64,000 bases of DNA. Source: Cyanobacteria bacterium FACHB-502 (GTDB lineage: Bacteria > Cyanobacteriota > Cyanobacteriia > Elainellales > Elainellaceae). Positions 54,704 to 64,000 of this stretch are shown here, one piece after another. Numbering within the stretch: position 1 is the stretch's first letter; the number at the start of each line of letters is the position of its first letter. The stretch is from positions 62,001 through 126,000 of the forward strand of contig JACJNZ010000048.1 in the NCBI GenBank assembly GCA_014695325.1, given 5' to 3'. Under the pieces are notes generated by a model that saw nothing but the letters and a program-made list of their open reading frames with translations, was not told where the DNA came from and did not search any database. The position numbers and the translations under genes are program-made.

Positions 54704-55612
54704 GTGGCTGAAAAGAAAAATCGTCGCTGGTTAGCTCTGGTCGTTGTTTCGCTTGCAACGCTTGCTTTTGTTGCTGTACCGATCGTGGCTTCAGTATCGG
54801 GCGTGCTGAATCTGCAAAAACAAACGGCTTCCGCGCCTTCTCCCTCTCCGTCTGCCAGTCCAGGCTCAAGCGAAGAATTGATAGCCCAGGCACGAGGTTA
54901 TGAAGCAGTGCTTCAGCGGGAACCCGACAATCAGACCGCTCTGCGCGGATTAGTCGATGTCAAGATCAAGCAGGGCGACATTCAGGGCATTATTGCGCCG
55001 CTCGAAAAATTGGCAGCGTTAAACCCTGATCAGCCCGACTATACCGTTCTATTAGCGCAGGCAAAACAGCGCACGGGCGATCGAGAAGGCGCAGCCCAGG
55101 CATACCGCAACATTCTGGCAACCCGTCCCGGCGATCTCAATGCCTTGAAAGGCTTGACCGATCTGCTACTTCAGCAGAACCGACCCGAAGCAGCGATCGG
55201 ACTGTTAGAAGACACGCTGAAGACGGCAGACGAAGCAAACCAGGCAAAACCAGGCACGGTCGATACAGCTTCGGTGCAGCTTTTGTTGGGTGAAGTCTAT
55301 GCAATTCAGGGACGATACGACGAGGCAGTTGCCATCTACGATCGAATTATTGCCAGCAATGCTCAGGATTTTCGCCCAGTGCTGGGTAAAGCGATCATTC
55401 TCAAAACCCAGGGCAAAACCGAGGAAGCTAAACCTCTGTTCACCTCAGCAGCCACTCTGGCTCCGGCTGAATTTAAAGATCAGATCAATCAGCTAGCGGC
55501 GGCTCCCAGCCCGACTGCCTCTCCTCAAGCTAGCCCCCCCGGAACTGCTCCTGCTAGCCCTGCCCCTGAAGCCAGTCCCACTCCCGCAGCATCACCTTCT
55601 CCCGCTCAATAA
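54704..55612 (+). CDS. Membrane-anchored TPR protein
   Basis: The 302-residue protein has an N-terminal anchor (about 8-30), a Ser/Pro linker and about five TPR units (YEAVLQREPDNQTALRGL, GAAQAYRNILATRPGDLNAL, YDEAVAIYDRIIASNAQDF). A Pro/Ala/Ser-rich tail ends it. TPRs bind protein partners, probably in the periplasm or thylakoid lumen side. The start is GTG at 54704. No partner gene is obvious next to it. Confidence 0.75.
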   Translation: MAEKKNRRWLALVVVSLATLAFVAVPIVASVSGVLNLQKQTASAPSPSPSASPGSSEELIAQARGYEAVLQREPDNQTALRGLVDVKIKQGDIQGIIAPLEKLAALNPDQPDYTVLLAQAKQRTGDREGAAQAYRNILATRPGDLNALKGLTDLLLQQNRPEAAIGLLEDTLKTADEANQAKPGTVDTASVQLLLGEVYAIQGRYDEAVAIYDRIIASNAQDFRPVLGKAIILKTQGKTEEAKPLFTSAATLAPAEFKDQINQLAAAPSPTASPQASPPGTAPASPAPEASPTPAASPSPAQ

Positions 55613-55647
55613 ACCAGGAAACAAACTCCAAAAAACTGCAAGACAAG

Positions 55648-55669
55648 AAGGGGCTTTTGCCCCTTTTTT
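55648..55669 (+). terminator. Terminator of the TPR gene
   Basis: AAGGGGC at 55648-55654 pairs with GCCCCTT at 55659-55665 around TTTT, followed by TTTT. It lies about 36 bases past the stop. Confidence 0.85.
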
Positions 55670-55877
55670 GATCGATTCTCTTGTAGCCTTTAATGTGGTT
55701 TAACGCGGTTCACTAGTGGGATTGAAGCAGAAAAACCTGAGGCTTATGCTCAAACCATGGATATCTTCAGGATTTCAGGCTAACGATTCTGACTGTCCCT
55801 TATTGCAGATTAAGGATAGCTGTCGCGATTGAGAAATAGTGCAGCGGCATAGGAATAATGCGGAGGCATGATACAAA

Positions 55878-55910
55878 AGAAGCCTACTCTGCAATCGAGA
55901 ATAGGCTTCT
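55878..55910 (-). terminator. Terminator of the sigma-factor gene
   Basis: AGAAGCCTA at 55878-55886 pairs with TAGGCTTCT at 55902-55910. On the minus strand it is followed by TTTGTATC, suiting termination of sigA transcription. It lies about 140 bases beyond the stop. Confidence 0.75.
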
Positions 55911-56052
55911 GCTATTTCTAAATTATGCTAGAAACATCCCAGAGCATTCGCTCATAAAGCGTAGGATGGTTTAGCCAAGTGTAACCAATGCAGTTTCAAG
56001 AACTAATTCTTGCTGAACGGTTTGATTAGCAAACCCTAAGCTTTGAGAAATT

Positions 56053-57198
56053 CTAGCGGATGTACTCCTTTAGAACGCTGTTGCGGTTCGGGTGACGCAG
56101 CTTTCGCAGAGCCTTGGCTTCGATCTGGCGAATCCGCTCACGGGTAACGTTGAAGATCTGTCCAATTTCTTCCAGCGTCTTCATCCGTCCATCGTCTAAA
56201 CCGTAGCGCAGCCGCAACACATCCCGCTCCCTTGCACTAAGAGTTCCCAGCACGTTTTCCAGGTCTTCCCGCAGCAGATTCTTGGAAACCTGATCCTCCG
56301 GGGTTTCACCATCGGATTCAATGAAGTCACCCAGGCGCGAATCCTCTTCTTTGCCGATCGGCGTTTCCAGAGAAATCGGAAGCTGAGCTGATTTGGCAAT
56401 AAACCGCAGCTTCTCGATCGTCATCTCCATACGGGTCGCGATTTCTTCCTCGGTCGGCTTCCGCCCCATTTCCTGAGACAGTAGCTTGGTCGTCTTCTTG
56501 ATCCGCGAGATGGTTTCGTAAAGGTGAACGGGCAGACGGATCGTGCGAGACTGATCTGCAATGGCGCGAGTGATCGCCTGCCGAATCCACCAGGTGGCGT
56601 AGGTTGAGAACTTGTAGCCTTTCTCGTGGTCAAACTTCTCAGCAGCGCGAATCAGACCCAGACTGCCCTCTTGAATCAAGTCCTGGAACGACAGACCCCG
56701 GTTCATGTATTTCTTGGCGATCGACACCACCAGTCGCAGGTTAGACTGCACCATTTTCTCTTTGGCGCGTCGTCCTTCATGCAGCCGTCTACGGAACTTA
56801 GGAAGAGGTTGATTAACCTCATTCGCCCATGCTTCCGGGTTGCGTTCTAGCTCTTGCGGAGTCCGATCGAGCTTTTCACACAGACGATCGCGAATGCGTT
56901 CTAGCTCCAGTAGGTCAGCGATTTTGCGTGCCAGTTCGATCTCTTCGTCTGCCCGCAGTAGCCGGATGCGACCGATTTCTTGCAGGTAAAGCCGAATTGA
57001 GTCTTCTGTATACAGTTTTTTCTTGGCTTGCGCCCGACGACGGGTTGCGCCCTTTGGGGTTTTGCCGTCTTCCTCCTCATCAGGCTGAGTGTCGAACAAG
57101 TCCTCTTCGTCGTCTCGATCCTCTCCTTCAATCAAGAGTTCGTCCAGGTCACTCTCGGCGGGGTCAATGGTTTCGAGTACGTCGTTAGCCTGGGTCAT
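56053..57198 (-). CDS. sigA: Primary sigma factor SigA (RpoD)
   Basis: The primary sigma factor directs RNA polymerase to housekeeping promoters. From ATG 57198 the protein has 381 residues: an acidic N-terminus, region 1.2 ([16 protein letters not shown]), region 2 ([36 protein letters not shown]), region 3 and region 4 ([20 protein letters not shown]). Length matches cyanobacterial group-1 sigma. An AGGAG lies about 7 bases before the ATG; a TTG at 57243 would add 15 residues. Confidence 0.95.
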   Translation of the reverse strand: MTQANDVLETIDPAESDLDELLIEGEDRDDEEDLFDTQPDEEEDGKTPKGATRRRAQAKKKLYTEDSIRLYLQEIGRIRLLRADEEIELARKIADLLELERIRDRLCEKLDRTPQELERNPEAWANEVNQPLPKFRRRLHEGRRAKEKMVQSNLRLVVSIAKKYMNRGLSFQDLIQEGSLGLIRAAEKFDHEKGYKFSTYATWWIRQAITRAIADQSRTIRLPVHLYETISRIKKTTKLLSQEMGRKPTEEEIATRMEMTIEKLRFIAKSAQLPISLETPIGKEEDSRLGDFIESDGETPEDQVSKNLLREDLENVLGTLSARERDVLRLRYGLDDGRMKTLEEIGQIFNVTRERIRQIEAKALRKLRHPNRNSVLKEYIR

Positions 57199-57905
57199 GC
57201 CGCGCTCCTCATGCTCCTTAGTGTCAATAACGTTGAAGGTCAATTAAGACCAGGAAATAGTACGACTGATTCTGAATCACTGATCAGCTGCTAGCGAATC
57301 TGTCCGGATATAGCCTACCCATTGGATTCAATATTCGCAGCAAACTCGCTTTCTCCGCTAACCGCCCACAGTTTCAGGTAGAAGCACTGCGAGTAGAAGC
57401 ACCAAAACAAGTCTGCACTCCTCAACTTTAGCCAAGACTTCTCCGATTGTAACTTTTCTCACAAAAATTGCATCCTTTTTAATCTCATTCGTTGTGGGAA
57501 TGTGATAAGGGCATTAGAAAAGCGCAATCAATAATAAAGCCTCTCGACGAGTAGAGTTTTCTTAACTTGCGTTAGCAGGGCAGTGCCTTGTTGGCATCCT
57601 AGCTGTAATCCTAAATTACTTACGGTGAATTGTGTACAAGCTCAGCCAACTTGCTGAACTCAGCGAGACTTTGTAATGAATTAGCATAACCGAACAATTG
57701 CGGAGTTGGGGGATTAGTAATCGGAGATCTCAATGGTTTAGGGGAAGTAAAGCTAGATTCAGTAAGCATTGTAAGATTTGTCGCAAAATGTGAAATAGAC
57801 AAAGCTTCAGTTTAGACAGATTTTTCTTTCATAATTTCTGTGTTGAATTGTTTCTTGAAAGATTACTCTCTAGGCTTCAATTTTCGTTTCTATAAATCGC
57901 AGCAC
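57199..57905. other. Intergenic region upstream of sigA, 707 bp
   Basis: No gene with clear support was found. A 60-codon minus-strand frame at 57620-57802 has no good ribosome-binding site. The upstream region of sigA is usually rich in promoters; no consensus pair was obvious. Confidence 0.45.
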
Positions 57906-58166
57906 ATGCCAAAAAAGCAAAAGTTTCCTTATCTGGTCGGTTCTAAGTGGACAGCGCAGCAAAAAACCTGGGGCTGGCGGCATTTTCAAGTTCTGAATCG
58001 AAAAAATGAAGGGCGTTGGGTTTTTGCAGAAATGGTGGCTGCTTGTGATCCAGCAGTTCGCTTTTGGCTGAATGCCCAGCAGCTTAAAGACCGCTCTCTT
58101 TGGCAGGCGGGGTGGCAATCGTTGCAGGAACAGGGCGATGGATCTTCGTCTTTACAGGAATTTTAA
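57906..58166 (+). CDS. Trp-rich conserved protein, TIGR02450 family
   Basis: From ATG 57906 the 86-residue protein reads PYLVGSKWTAQQKTWGWRHF and WVFAEMVAACDPAVRFWLNA, the TIGR02450 small Trp-rich family of unknown function. Six tryptophans fall in 60 residues. The frame extends to 57840 with 22 non-family residues. It stands alone before the SpoIID gene. Confidence 0.85.
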   Translation: MPKKQKFPYLVGSKWTAQQKTWGWRHFQVLNRKNEGRWVFAEMVAACDPAVRFWLNAQQLKDRSLWQAGWQSLQEQGDGSSSLQEF

Positions 58167-58298
58167 ATAGCAAATCTTTTAGGGTATTTATCGCGAAAAG
58201 ATTGAGGATAGTAAACAAGCTAGTCACACTAGAGTTGGCTCGCTAAAATGCAGAACAGGCAAGAAGTTATTTTTTCCCAAGAATTAAGATTGCCCTAA

Positions 58299-60155
58299 GT
58301 GCAGGGGTTAATCGCTGAGTTCAGAGCTGCATCAAACCGTTTTTCGCTGTCATTCGCTATGAGGATCTGTCCTGTGACTTCCCTACAACGGAATGCCCCA
58401 GTTCGTTGGCTTTTGTGTCACCTGCTGAAACTACGTCCCAATTCCTGGATAAAAACGCTGCTGATATCAGCTTGTCTTCTGGCTGGTATGGGGCAGTTTG
58501 GGCACGTCCAACCTGCTCCGCTCAACCCCTTGCTAGATGTGGGTGTAGTGCAGCGGTTTGGCTCAAATGCAACGGATGAAATCACATTAAAGCCCCTGTC
58601 GGGCGATCGACTGACGCTCAAGCTTAAAGATGGACAGCAAGATCGAGTACTAGCTACAAGCGGCGAAGTCAAGGTTAATGTCGTGATGCAGCCGCTCCCA
58701 CAGCCCGAAGTCGTTGAACGCATTGTGCTCAGTACTCACCGCAGCTTTGAAAGTGCGGAGGATAGTGCAAATCGCTGGAAGTCTGAAGGGATTGCGGTCG
58801 AAATTGGTCAGCCGAGGCAGTGGCAGGTCTGGGCAGATCGAGAGACCTATCGAACACCGCTTTTGAGACGACTCCTGCTGCAAAACCTGCAAGCCCAGGG
58901 AGCAAGAACAGCCTTTATTGATACGCAGGTAAAGCCACAAATTCCAAAGGCGGCTCTGACGGTGGACGGCTACCGCTATCAGCAAGACCAGGTCGAGATT
59001 GACACAGCAAACGATCGCATTCAGGTCACGTTTAATCGCAGCGATCACGGAACGCGCCTCTATGCCGGGACACTGCGGCTTCAGACCAATGCTTACGGCA
59101 CCTATACCCTGGTCAATCAAGTTCCGATCGAAACCTACTTGCGCGGAGTGGTACCCCATGAAATTGGGGTTGGTGCACCACAAACCACGATCGAAGCGCA
59201 AGCAATCCTGGCACGAACCTACGCTTTACGAAATCTGCGCCGTTTTGCGATCGATAATTATCAGCTTTGTGCTGATACCCAGTGTCAGGTTTACTGGGGA
59301 TTGTCAGGAGCGGTTCCAGAAACCGATCGCGCCATTGCTGCCACACGTGGCTTGGTTTTGACCTACAACAATGAACTGGTGGATGCACTCTATTCCTCGA
59401 CTACAGGTGGCGTGACGGCTCCGTTTAGCGATGTTTGGGCAGGCAGCAATCGCCCTTATTTACGAGCGGTGGTAGATTCAGTGCAAAATATCTGGAATCT
59501 GTCTCAGCGCAGTCTGGCAGACGAAAGCAACTTCAGAGCCTTTATTGCTCAAAGACGCGGCTTCAACGAAGAAGGCTGGGATATGTTTCGCTGGCGTGTC
59601 GAAAGTCCAATCGGCGAAATCACAAATGATTTGCGGCAGGTGCTCGCGACGAAAAAGCATCCCTTCGTCAACTTTACTCAGATCCGAGAGCTGAGCGTTG
59701 TAGAACGATCGCCTGCCGGACGGGTACAGAAAATGGCAGTTACCACGGATTTGGGCGTTATTGAACTCGAAAAAGACGAAATCATTCGTGCGCTGTCTGC
59801 TCCTAACAGCACCCTGTTTTACCTTGATCCAATCTATGAAACGGCTGAGGGACAAAAAATTTCCCAACCCGTTCAGAAGCCTGCCACAAAGACTGCAAAT
59901 CAAAAAACAGCCCAAACTAAACAGGCTGCCTCTCCTCCGGGAGTTTTGAAGGGCTATGTCTTTGTGGGCGGTGGATTAGGGCATGGCGTGGGAATGAGTC
60001 AGACCGGAGCCTATCGTCTCGGTGATCTGGGATGGGCGCATGAGCAGATTCTCAGCTTCTATTACCCGGAAACGCAATTGCAGCCTCTCACTCCGGCGAT
60101 CGTGCTATGGCGAGATCCGTCCACCTTAACCCCGTCCCAAGAGACTGCGCAGTAG
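58299..60155 (+). CDS. SpoIID/LytB-domain exported protein
   Basis: The 618-residue protein has an N-terminal membrane segment (about 48-68) and a SpoIID/LytB domain at about 240-580, with VPIETYLRGVVPHEIG, AQAILARTYALRN, VYWGLSGAVPETDRAIAATR and the C-terminal GHGVGMSQTGAYRLGDLGW. SpoIID-type domains hydrolyse or bind denuded peptidoglycan glycan. The start is probably near 58359 (MRICPVTS), 20 residues into the frame; this is not decided. Function here is probably cell-wall remodelling. Confidence 0.85.
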   Translation: MQGLIAEFRAASNRFSLSFAMRICPVTSLQRNAPVRWLLCHLLKLRPNSWIKTLLISACLLAGMGQFGHVQPAPLNPLLDVGVVQRFGSNATDEITLKPLSGDRLTLKLKDGQQDRVLATSGEVKVNVVMQPLPQPEVVERIVLSTHRSFESAEDSANRWKSEGIAVEIGQPRQWQVWADRETYRTPLLRRLLLQNLQAQGARTAFIDTQVKPQIPKAALTVDGYRYQQDQVEIDTANDRIQVTFNRSDHGTRLYAGTLRLQTNAYGTYTLVNQVPIETYLRGVVPHEIGVGAPQTTIEAQAILARTYALRNLRRFAIDNYQLCADTQCQVYWGLSGAVPETDRAIAATRGLVLTYNNELVDALYSSTTGGVTAPFSDVWAGSNRPYLRAVVDSVQNIWNLSQRSLADESNFRAFIAQRRGFNEEGWDMFRWRVESPIGEITNDLRQVLATKKHPFVNFTQIRELSVVERSPAGRVQKMAVTTDLGVIELEKDEIIRALSAPNSTLFYLDPIYETAEGQKISQPVQKPATKTANQKTAQTKQAASPPGVLKGYVFVGGGLGHGVGMSQTGAYRLGDLGWAHEQILSFYYPETQLQPLTPAIVLWRDPSTLTPSQETAQ

Positions 60156-60207
60156 TGCAGCTTAAACTCGCAGTTACTCATCAAATGAACAGCAGATGAA
60201 TAGCAAA

Positions 60208-60231
60208 ACAGGGGCGCATCTGCGCTCCTGT
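60208..60231. terminator. Bidirectional hairpin between spoIID-like and petF
   Basis: ACAGGGGCGCA at 60208-60218 pairs with TGCGCTCCTGT at 60221-60231 (one G-T pair), a very stable stem. On the minus strand it is followed by TTTTGC, so it should end petF. Confidence 0.75.
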
Positions 60232-60313
60232 CTGTAGATTAAACTGAGCCTGACAAATGCCTTGCACTCAGCAAATAATCTGAAAATCTGCTTGAATTCT
60301 GACGAACCAAGAC

Positions 60314-60613
60314 TTAGTACAGTTCTTCTTCCTGGTGAGTCATGATTGTGCAGTCAGAGGTGGGGTAAGCCACACAGGTCAGGACGAAACCCGCTTCGAT
60401 CTGATCGTCATCCAAGAAGGATTGGTCAGACTGATCAACAGTGCCTGCGGTAATCTTGCCAGCACAAGTGGAGCAAGCACCCGCACGGCAGGAGTAGGGC
60501 AGGTCTATACCTTGCTCTTCCGCAGCATCCAGAATGTACTGATCATCGGGAACTTCGATGGTGGTGTTTAGCCCTTCAGTCTCGTTGATCAACGTGACTT
60601 TGTAACTTGGCAT
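60314..60613 (-). CDS. petF: Plant-type [2Fe-2S] ferredoxin PetF
   Basis: PetF carries electrons from photosystem I to FNR and other acceptors. The 99-residue protein has the C-x4-C-x2-C motif CRAGACSTC and the last ligand in [11 protein letters not shown], and the ending MTHQEEELY typical of cyanobacterial ferredoxin I. This cysteine spacing differs from the two adrenodoxin-type ferredoxins in this window. Confidence 0.97.
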   Translation of the reverse strand: MPSYKVTLINETEGLNTTIEVPDDQYILDAAEEQGIDLPYSCRAGACSTCAGKITAGTVDQSDQSFLDDDQIEAGFVLTCVAYPTSDCTIMTHQEEELY

Positions 60614-61154
60614 GTCGTAATCCTCTCAATGTTCAAACGGCAGAAACAATGTAGCCAAAATAGCCTACCTAAAGCATTGCACCGAAAGCTCGAACAGCGA
60701 CGCATCTTATTCTAAGCGTTGCTTCAGGCAAACTCTATTTCTGATACTACGGGAAAACCATATCGCTGTAACCTGAGAATAACTGTTGGGCTGAATGGGA
60801 TTCGTAATGAAAATACCGTTACCAATCCTGAATTACTTATATATGTGTCACGTACCAGAAGATATGGGATGATCACAAGCCCGATCGCCTGCCAATGCTG
60901 AAATAGACAGATAACGAAAACAATATATAGAAGAACATTAAAGATTAGATTCAGTAATGTTTTGAGTGAGGGTGTAACTCACAGTTGACCGGGAATTATT
61001 TGAGTTAAAGTTAGCGTTTCGTCTCCTTAGAGATTCAGCACAAATTTAGCAAGCGTTTAACCACTAATCGAGAAGTTTCAGCGAATGGTCAATCTTAATG
61101 CCGCAATGCAAGATAAAATCCCAAATCTGCAATTGCTGAATTAGGTGAAGATGC
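60614..61154. other. Intergenic region upstream of petF, 541 bp
   Basis: The region holds the petF promoter on the minus strand. No gene is supported. It continues into the broken nuclease gene. Confidence 0.45.
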
Positions 61155-61573
61155 TCACAAATGCGCCGATCGCATCTGGGGATTGGTTTGCTGCCAAAAG
61201 CCAATTTGCTGCCGTCGTGCCTGCTGCTCTGCCTGAGGTACTGGCTCTGGGTACTCGGACAGCGATCGAAATAGGGCGGATAAATGACCGTCATTCCTTC
61301 TTTTACAAGCTGTAAATTAACCGACTGGCTCCCCTAGTAAACTTCAGCCACCGTTTTGCCGTAGCGATCAATATCAACCACGCGAAGCTGAACTTTCTCA
61401 CCCGACGGCAAAATGTCCTTTAGCCGTTGAGTCGCAGCGTCTCCTCCGGTTTGATCCTGCTCTGGGGCATCTACATAAGCCAGGCGAATCGTTGCTGTTT
61501 GGCTTCCTGTCCGAACGCGTAGCGTATCTCCATAGACTCGCCATCCCACTACAGAGTCGCAGCGACTTGACAT
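61155..61573 (-). pseudogene. Broken thermonuclease (SNase)-family gene
   Basis: Reading from 61573, the sequence gives GDTLRVRTGSQTATIRLAYV and DAPEQ, then VVDIDRYGKTVAEVY, the SNase nuclease core. An in-frame TAG stops it at 61334-61336. The same frame resumes as GSQSVNLQLVKEGMTVIYPP and YFDRCPSTQSQYL. A missing base near 61235-61238 shifts the rest, which reads QAEQQARRQQIGFWQQTNPQ in the next frame. The N-terminal signal region is also degraded. Stop plus frameshift indicate a pseudogene of a secreted or periplasmic nuclease. Confidence 0.8.
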
Positions 61574-62200
61574 GGCACAGAGCCCTCTACTTGGAACAGG
61601 TTTCCTGAAACAATTTACCTGGGGTAGCGCGTCAAATCAGCAATGTAACAAAAGGTCGTCAGATCCGAAGGGTTTCCTTTTGTTCTCGTTGGGGATGGCG
61701 CTGTCTGTGATCCCCGTTCTGCGGGACGATCGCTTGGCAAAATCTTCATATCCCAAAAATTTTTATTTAGAAGAGGTAGAAGTTTGTCACGCTGATGTAA
61801 TATTTCTTTACAGTTAGGGTATGCTATTTGGGTAGGTAGAAATTACTGTTTGCTTCCTACAAATCTCGAACTGCTACGAACCTCGACTGACTTAGCAACA
61901 GCCCGGTCTGTTAAGCGCAATTCCTGGGAGCGGTGTAAGGTCACAGCCTTTTAGTCCCTTGATCCCTACGATTGACGGGTTAACTGGTTCAGCCAATCGC
62001 GCTTTGCTCGCACCTTTGTTAACCCCAAAGTTAACCCTGAAGTACGAGAGTGCCCAAGCATCTAGCTTCCCGCTTCATGTTCTGTTAGATGCCTGACTTC
62101 GCAGACTGAGCGAAGGTTGCTCGACTAAGCCAGCCACTCAGCAGATCGTCTGCACACTATCGACTGCACTTCATCGAATACTGAATTTGGGTAAGCTCTC
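61574..62200. other. Intergenic region upstream of ndhD, 627 bp
   Basis: No gene or recognisable RNA was found. It probably contains the ndhD leader and promoter. Small hairpin-forming words such as GTTAACC occur around 61978-62035 but without a terminator T-run. Confidence 0.45.
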
Positions 62201-63817
62201 ATGCCGAGTATGCAACTTCCCTGGTTAACTCTCCTGATTGTGTTTCCGCTCTTTGCGGCACTGCCAATTCCCTTTATTCCAGACAAATACGGCAAAACAA
62301 TTCGCTCTTACACACTGGGCGCGAGTCTGGTTGAGTTTTCGCTAATTGTCTACGCTTTCTGGAAGCACTACGACTTGAGCAGTCCGGGCTTTCAGCTTGC
62401 CGAGCAGTATTCCTGGGTTCCTCAGCTTGGGTTAAATTGGGCAGTCGCTGTCGATGGGCTCTCAATGCCGCTCGTGGTTTTGACAGGACTAGTGACAACA
62501 CTAGCGATTTTCGCTGCTTGGAAGGTCGATCGTAAGCCCCGCCTGTTCTACTTCCTGATGCTGGTGATGTACAGCGCCCAGATTGGCGTCTTTGCGGCTC
62601 AAGATTTGCTCCTCTTCTTTGTTATGTGGGAGTTGGAACTCGTTCCGGTCTATCTACTGATCTCAATCTGGGGTGGGCAAAGACGGCTCTATGCCTCGAC
62701 GAAATTCATTCTGTACACGGCGACTGGCTCAGTTTTCATTCTGATCGCTGCGCTGGCAATGGCATTTTATGGTGATACTGTCACGTTTAATTTGCAAGAG
62801 TTGGGGCTGAAGGATTACTCGCTCGGATTTGAGCTGGTGATGTACGCCGCACTGCTGGTCGCTTTTGGCGTGAAGCTGCCGATTTTTCCGTTCCACACCT
62901 GGCTGCCTGATGCTCACAGTGAAGCTCCTGCTCCAGTCTCCATGATTCTGGCGGGGGTGCTGCTAAAGATGGCAGGCTATGCGCTGATTCGCTTTAACAT
63001 TGAAATTCTTGCCAACGCTCACGTTTATTTTGCTCCGGTACTTGCCGTTCTTGGTGTGGTGAGCATTATTTATGCGTCGCTGACCGCGTTTGCTCAAACG
63101 AATTTGAAGCGGCGGTTAGCCTATTCTTCGATCGCCCACATGGGGTTTGTGCTGCTAGGCATTGCTTCCTTTAACGAGTTAGGGATGAGCGGCGCGATGC
63201 TGCAAATGGTCTCCCACGGTCTGATTGCGGCGGCTCTATTCTTCCTGGCAGGCGTGACTTATGAGCGGACGCATACGCTGGACATGCAAGAAATGGGCGG
63301 CATGGCAAAAACAATGCCCCGAACCTTTGCCCTTTTTACCGCAGGCGCAATGGCTTCTCTTGCCTTACCAGGGATGAGCGGGTTTGTGGGGGAAATTGCT
63401 GTGTTTCTGGGATTCGCCACTAGCGATGCCTACACTGCTCCATTTAAGGTGGTGATTGTGACGCTGGCTGCGATCGGGGTCATTCTCTCGCCAATTTATC
63501 TGCTATCAATGCTGCGAACTGTTTTTTATGGTGCAGAAAATCAAGACCTGATGGCTGAAATTACGGTCTCTGATGCAAAGCCACGAGAAGCATTCATCGC
63601 GCTCTGCCTGATCATTCCAATTATTGCGATCGGGGTTTATCCCAAGCTGGTAACTCAGACCTATGATGCGAAGACCACGCAGGTTGCTGCTGAAGCGCGT
63701 CAAGGTTTGCCTCTGATTGCAGAACATCCCATTCGAGTGAACGTTCCTTTCATTGCCCCAACTGTCTTTGGTACAGAAGCAAAAGATTTGACCCAGGCAG
63801 TGCGAGTGCTCGACTAG
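62201..63817 (+). CDS. ndhD: NAD(P)H-quinone oxidoreductase subunit 4 (NdhD)
   Basis: NdhD is a proton-pumping membrane subunit of NDH-1 in thylakoid membranes, active in respiration and cyclic electron flow. The 538-residue protein has about 14 helices, the family blocks [38 protein letters not shown] and [16 protein letters not shown]. Length fits NdhD. Which paralogue (D1-D4) cannot be told by eye. The start may be ATG 62201 or the ATG three codons later. Confidence 0.93.
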   Translation: MPSMQLPWLTLLIVFPLFAALPIPFIPDKYGKTIRSYTLGASLVEFSLIVYAFWKHYDLSSPGFQLAEQYSWVPQLGLNWAVAVDGLSMPLVVLTGLVTTLAIFAAWKVDRKPRLFYFLMLVMYSAQIGVFAAQDLLLFFVMWELELVPVYLLISIWGGQRRLYASTKFILYTATGSVFILIAALAMAFYGDTVTFNLQELGLKDYSLGFELVMYAALLVAFGVKLPIFPFHTWLPDAHSEAPAPVSMILAGVLLKMAGYALIRFNIEILANAHVYFAPVLAVLGVVSIIYASLTAFAQTNLKRRLAYSSIAHMGFVLLGIASFNELGMSGAMLQMVSHGLIAAALFFLAGVTYERTHTLDMQEMGGMAKTMPRTFALFTAGAMASLALPGMSGFVGEIAVFLGFATSDAYTAPFKVVIVTLAAIGVILSPIYLLSMLRTVFYGAENQDLMAEITVSDAKPREAFIALCLIIPIIAIGVYPKLVTQTYDAKTTQVAAEARQGLPLIAEHPIRVNVPFIAPTVFGTEAKDLTQAVRVLD

Positions 63818-63859
63818 GAATTCTTGATAAATTCAATGATTTGCGCTTAATGAGGTAAG

Positions 63860-63885
63860 AGGGTGGACAGGAGTTCACCCTTTTT
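63860..63885 (+). terminator. Terminator of ndhD
   Basis: AGGGTG at 63860-63865 pairs with CACCCT at 63876-63881, with TTTTC following. It lies 43 bases past the stop. Confidence 0.8.
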
Positions 63886-63895
63886 CTTTATCAAT

Positions 63896-64000
63896 AGACT
63901 TCTTGCACGAATCAGGAAGCGAGAGCCAGCTCAAAGTTGAGGATGCCTGCGAGCAAATGCACCCTGCGCGTGAAGTGCCGTCGCCGATTGCGATAGCGCC
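63896..64000 (-). mobile_element. 3' end of an IS5-like insertion sequence, cut by the window edge
   Basis: On the minus strand the last bases translate as RYRNRRRHFTRRVHLLAGIL and NFELALAS, the C-terminus typical of IS5-group DDE transposases (usually NRRKRFGLRFNLIAGIYN). The stop is TGA at 63912-63914. AGACTTCTTGCACGAATC at 63897-63914 probably is the terminal inverted repeat. The rest of the element is outside the window. Confidence 0.65.
63912..64000 (-). CDS. IS5-family transposase, C-terminal 29 residues (partial)
   Basis: This is the C-terminal end of a transposase frame entering from the right edge. It keeps the basic RRRHFTRR cluster that is conserved before the stop in IS5-group transposases. 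Whether the whole gene is intact cannot be judged. Confidence 0.6.
   Translation of the reverse strand, partial: RYRNRRRHFTRRVHLLAGILNFELALAS

Larger units (their letters stand above)
55613..56052. other. Spacer between the TPR and sigma-factor genes, 440 bp
   Basis: The spacer holds the two convergent terminators listed separately. No further gene or RNA was supported. Confidence 0.45.

Noticed and set aside
57620-57802. 60-codon minus-strand frame upstream of sigA
   Set aside because: Only a weak upstream GAAG, Ser/Pro-rich composition and no recognised family; kept as spacer.
61572-61817. 81-codon plus-strand frame before ndhD
   Set aside because: No ribosome-binding site or protein features; overlaps the end of the broken nuclease gene.
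61860-62200. Possible tRNA or structured RNA before ndhD
   Set aside because: I looked for a T-arm GTTCGAATCC-type box and an acceptor stem and found neither.

Overview
The window is chromosomal DNA of a cyanobacterium, probably filamentous and Leptolyngbya/Oscillatoria-like; that lineage guess is inference. The evidence is the photosynthesis and thylakoid genes (psaE, psbB, psbT, psbM, petF, ndhD, rbcR, zeta-carotene isomerase, a helical carotenoid protein), very frequent HIP1-type GCGATCGC/CGATCG palindromes in genes and spacers, cyanobacterium-specific families (cyanoexosortase B, TIGR02450, 4-Cys-prefix kinase) and three large Ser/Thr kinases. I saw no tRNA, rRNA or CRISPR array.

Layout. 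1-3.8 kb: the start of an SGNH-like secreted protein, a glycine-zipper stress-type protein, psaE with a long C-terminal tail, a small acidic protein and a helical carotenoid protein. 3.8-12.8 kb, all on minus: an exopolysaccharide/sorting locus (Wzc-like copolymerase, Wza-like export protein, cyanoexosortase B with its partner, a DUF6492 glycosyltransferase-like protein, a sugar aminotransferase) and a secreted unknown. 13.4-20.2 kb: a Ser/Thr kinase, metK, a HAD phosphatase, ribosomal protein S1 and nrdR. 20.4-23.0 kb: a photosystem II island with psbB-psbT divergent from a [2Fe-2S] ferredoxin and psbM. 23.2-33.8 kb: housekeeping and metabolism (tandem Usp, hotdog thioesterase, YgfZ, SH3 protein, thiD, a TrpD-like paralogue, an NtcB-like LysR regulator, a solute-binding protein, rplT-rpmI, zeta-carotene isomerase, thioredoxin).

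33.8-40.5 kb is the most distinctive part: an eight-gene minus-strand cluster with two V4R proteins, two phycobiliprotein-fold proteins without the bilin cysteine, an adrenodoxin-type ferredoxin, a roadblock-like protein, a small repeat protein and a Ser/Thr kinase. It looks like a rearranged version of the Synechocystis slr0144-slr0152 photosystem II assembly (PAP) operon. rbcR follows divergently. 42.1-45.2 kb pairs a zinc-ribbon kinase with a membrane-tethered periplasmic-binding protein.

45.3-64 kb: gyrA, a newly noticed 36-residue membrane-protein ORF with a strong ribosome-binding site, a LOG-family and a histone-deacetylase-family gene, tpiA, hemerythrin, msrA, a disordered acidic protein, a TPR protein, the primary sigma factor, a TIGR02450 protein, a SpoIID/LytB protein, petF, a broken thermonuclease-family pseudogene, ndhD and, at the right edge, the 3' end of an IS5-like transposase. 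Eleven hairpins that look like factor-independent terminators or similar ends of transcription are listed. Names come from reading the translations; no database search was run.
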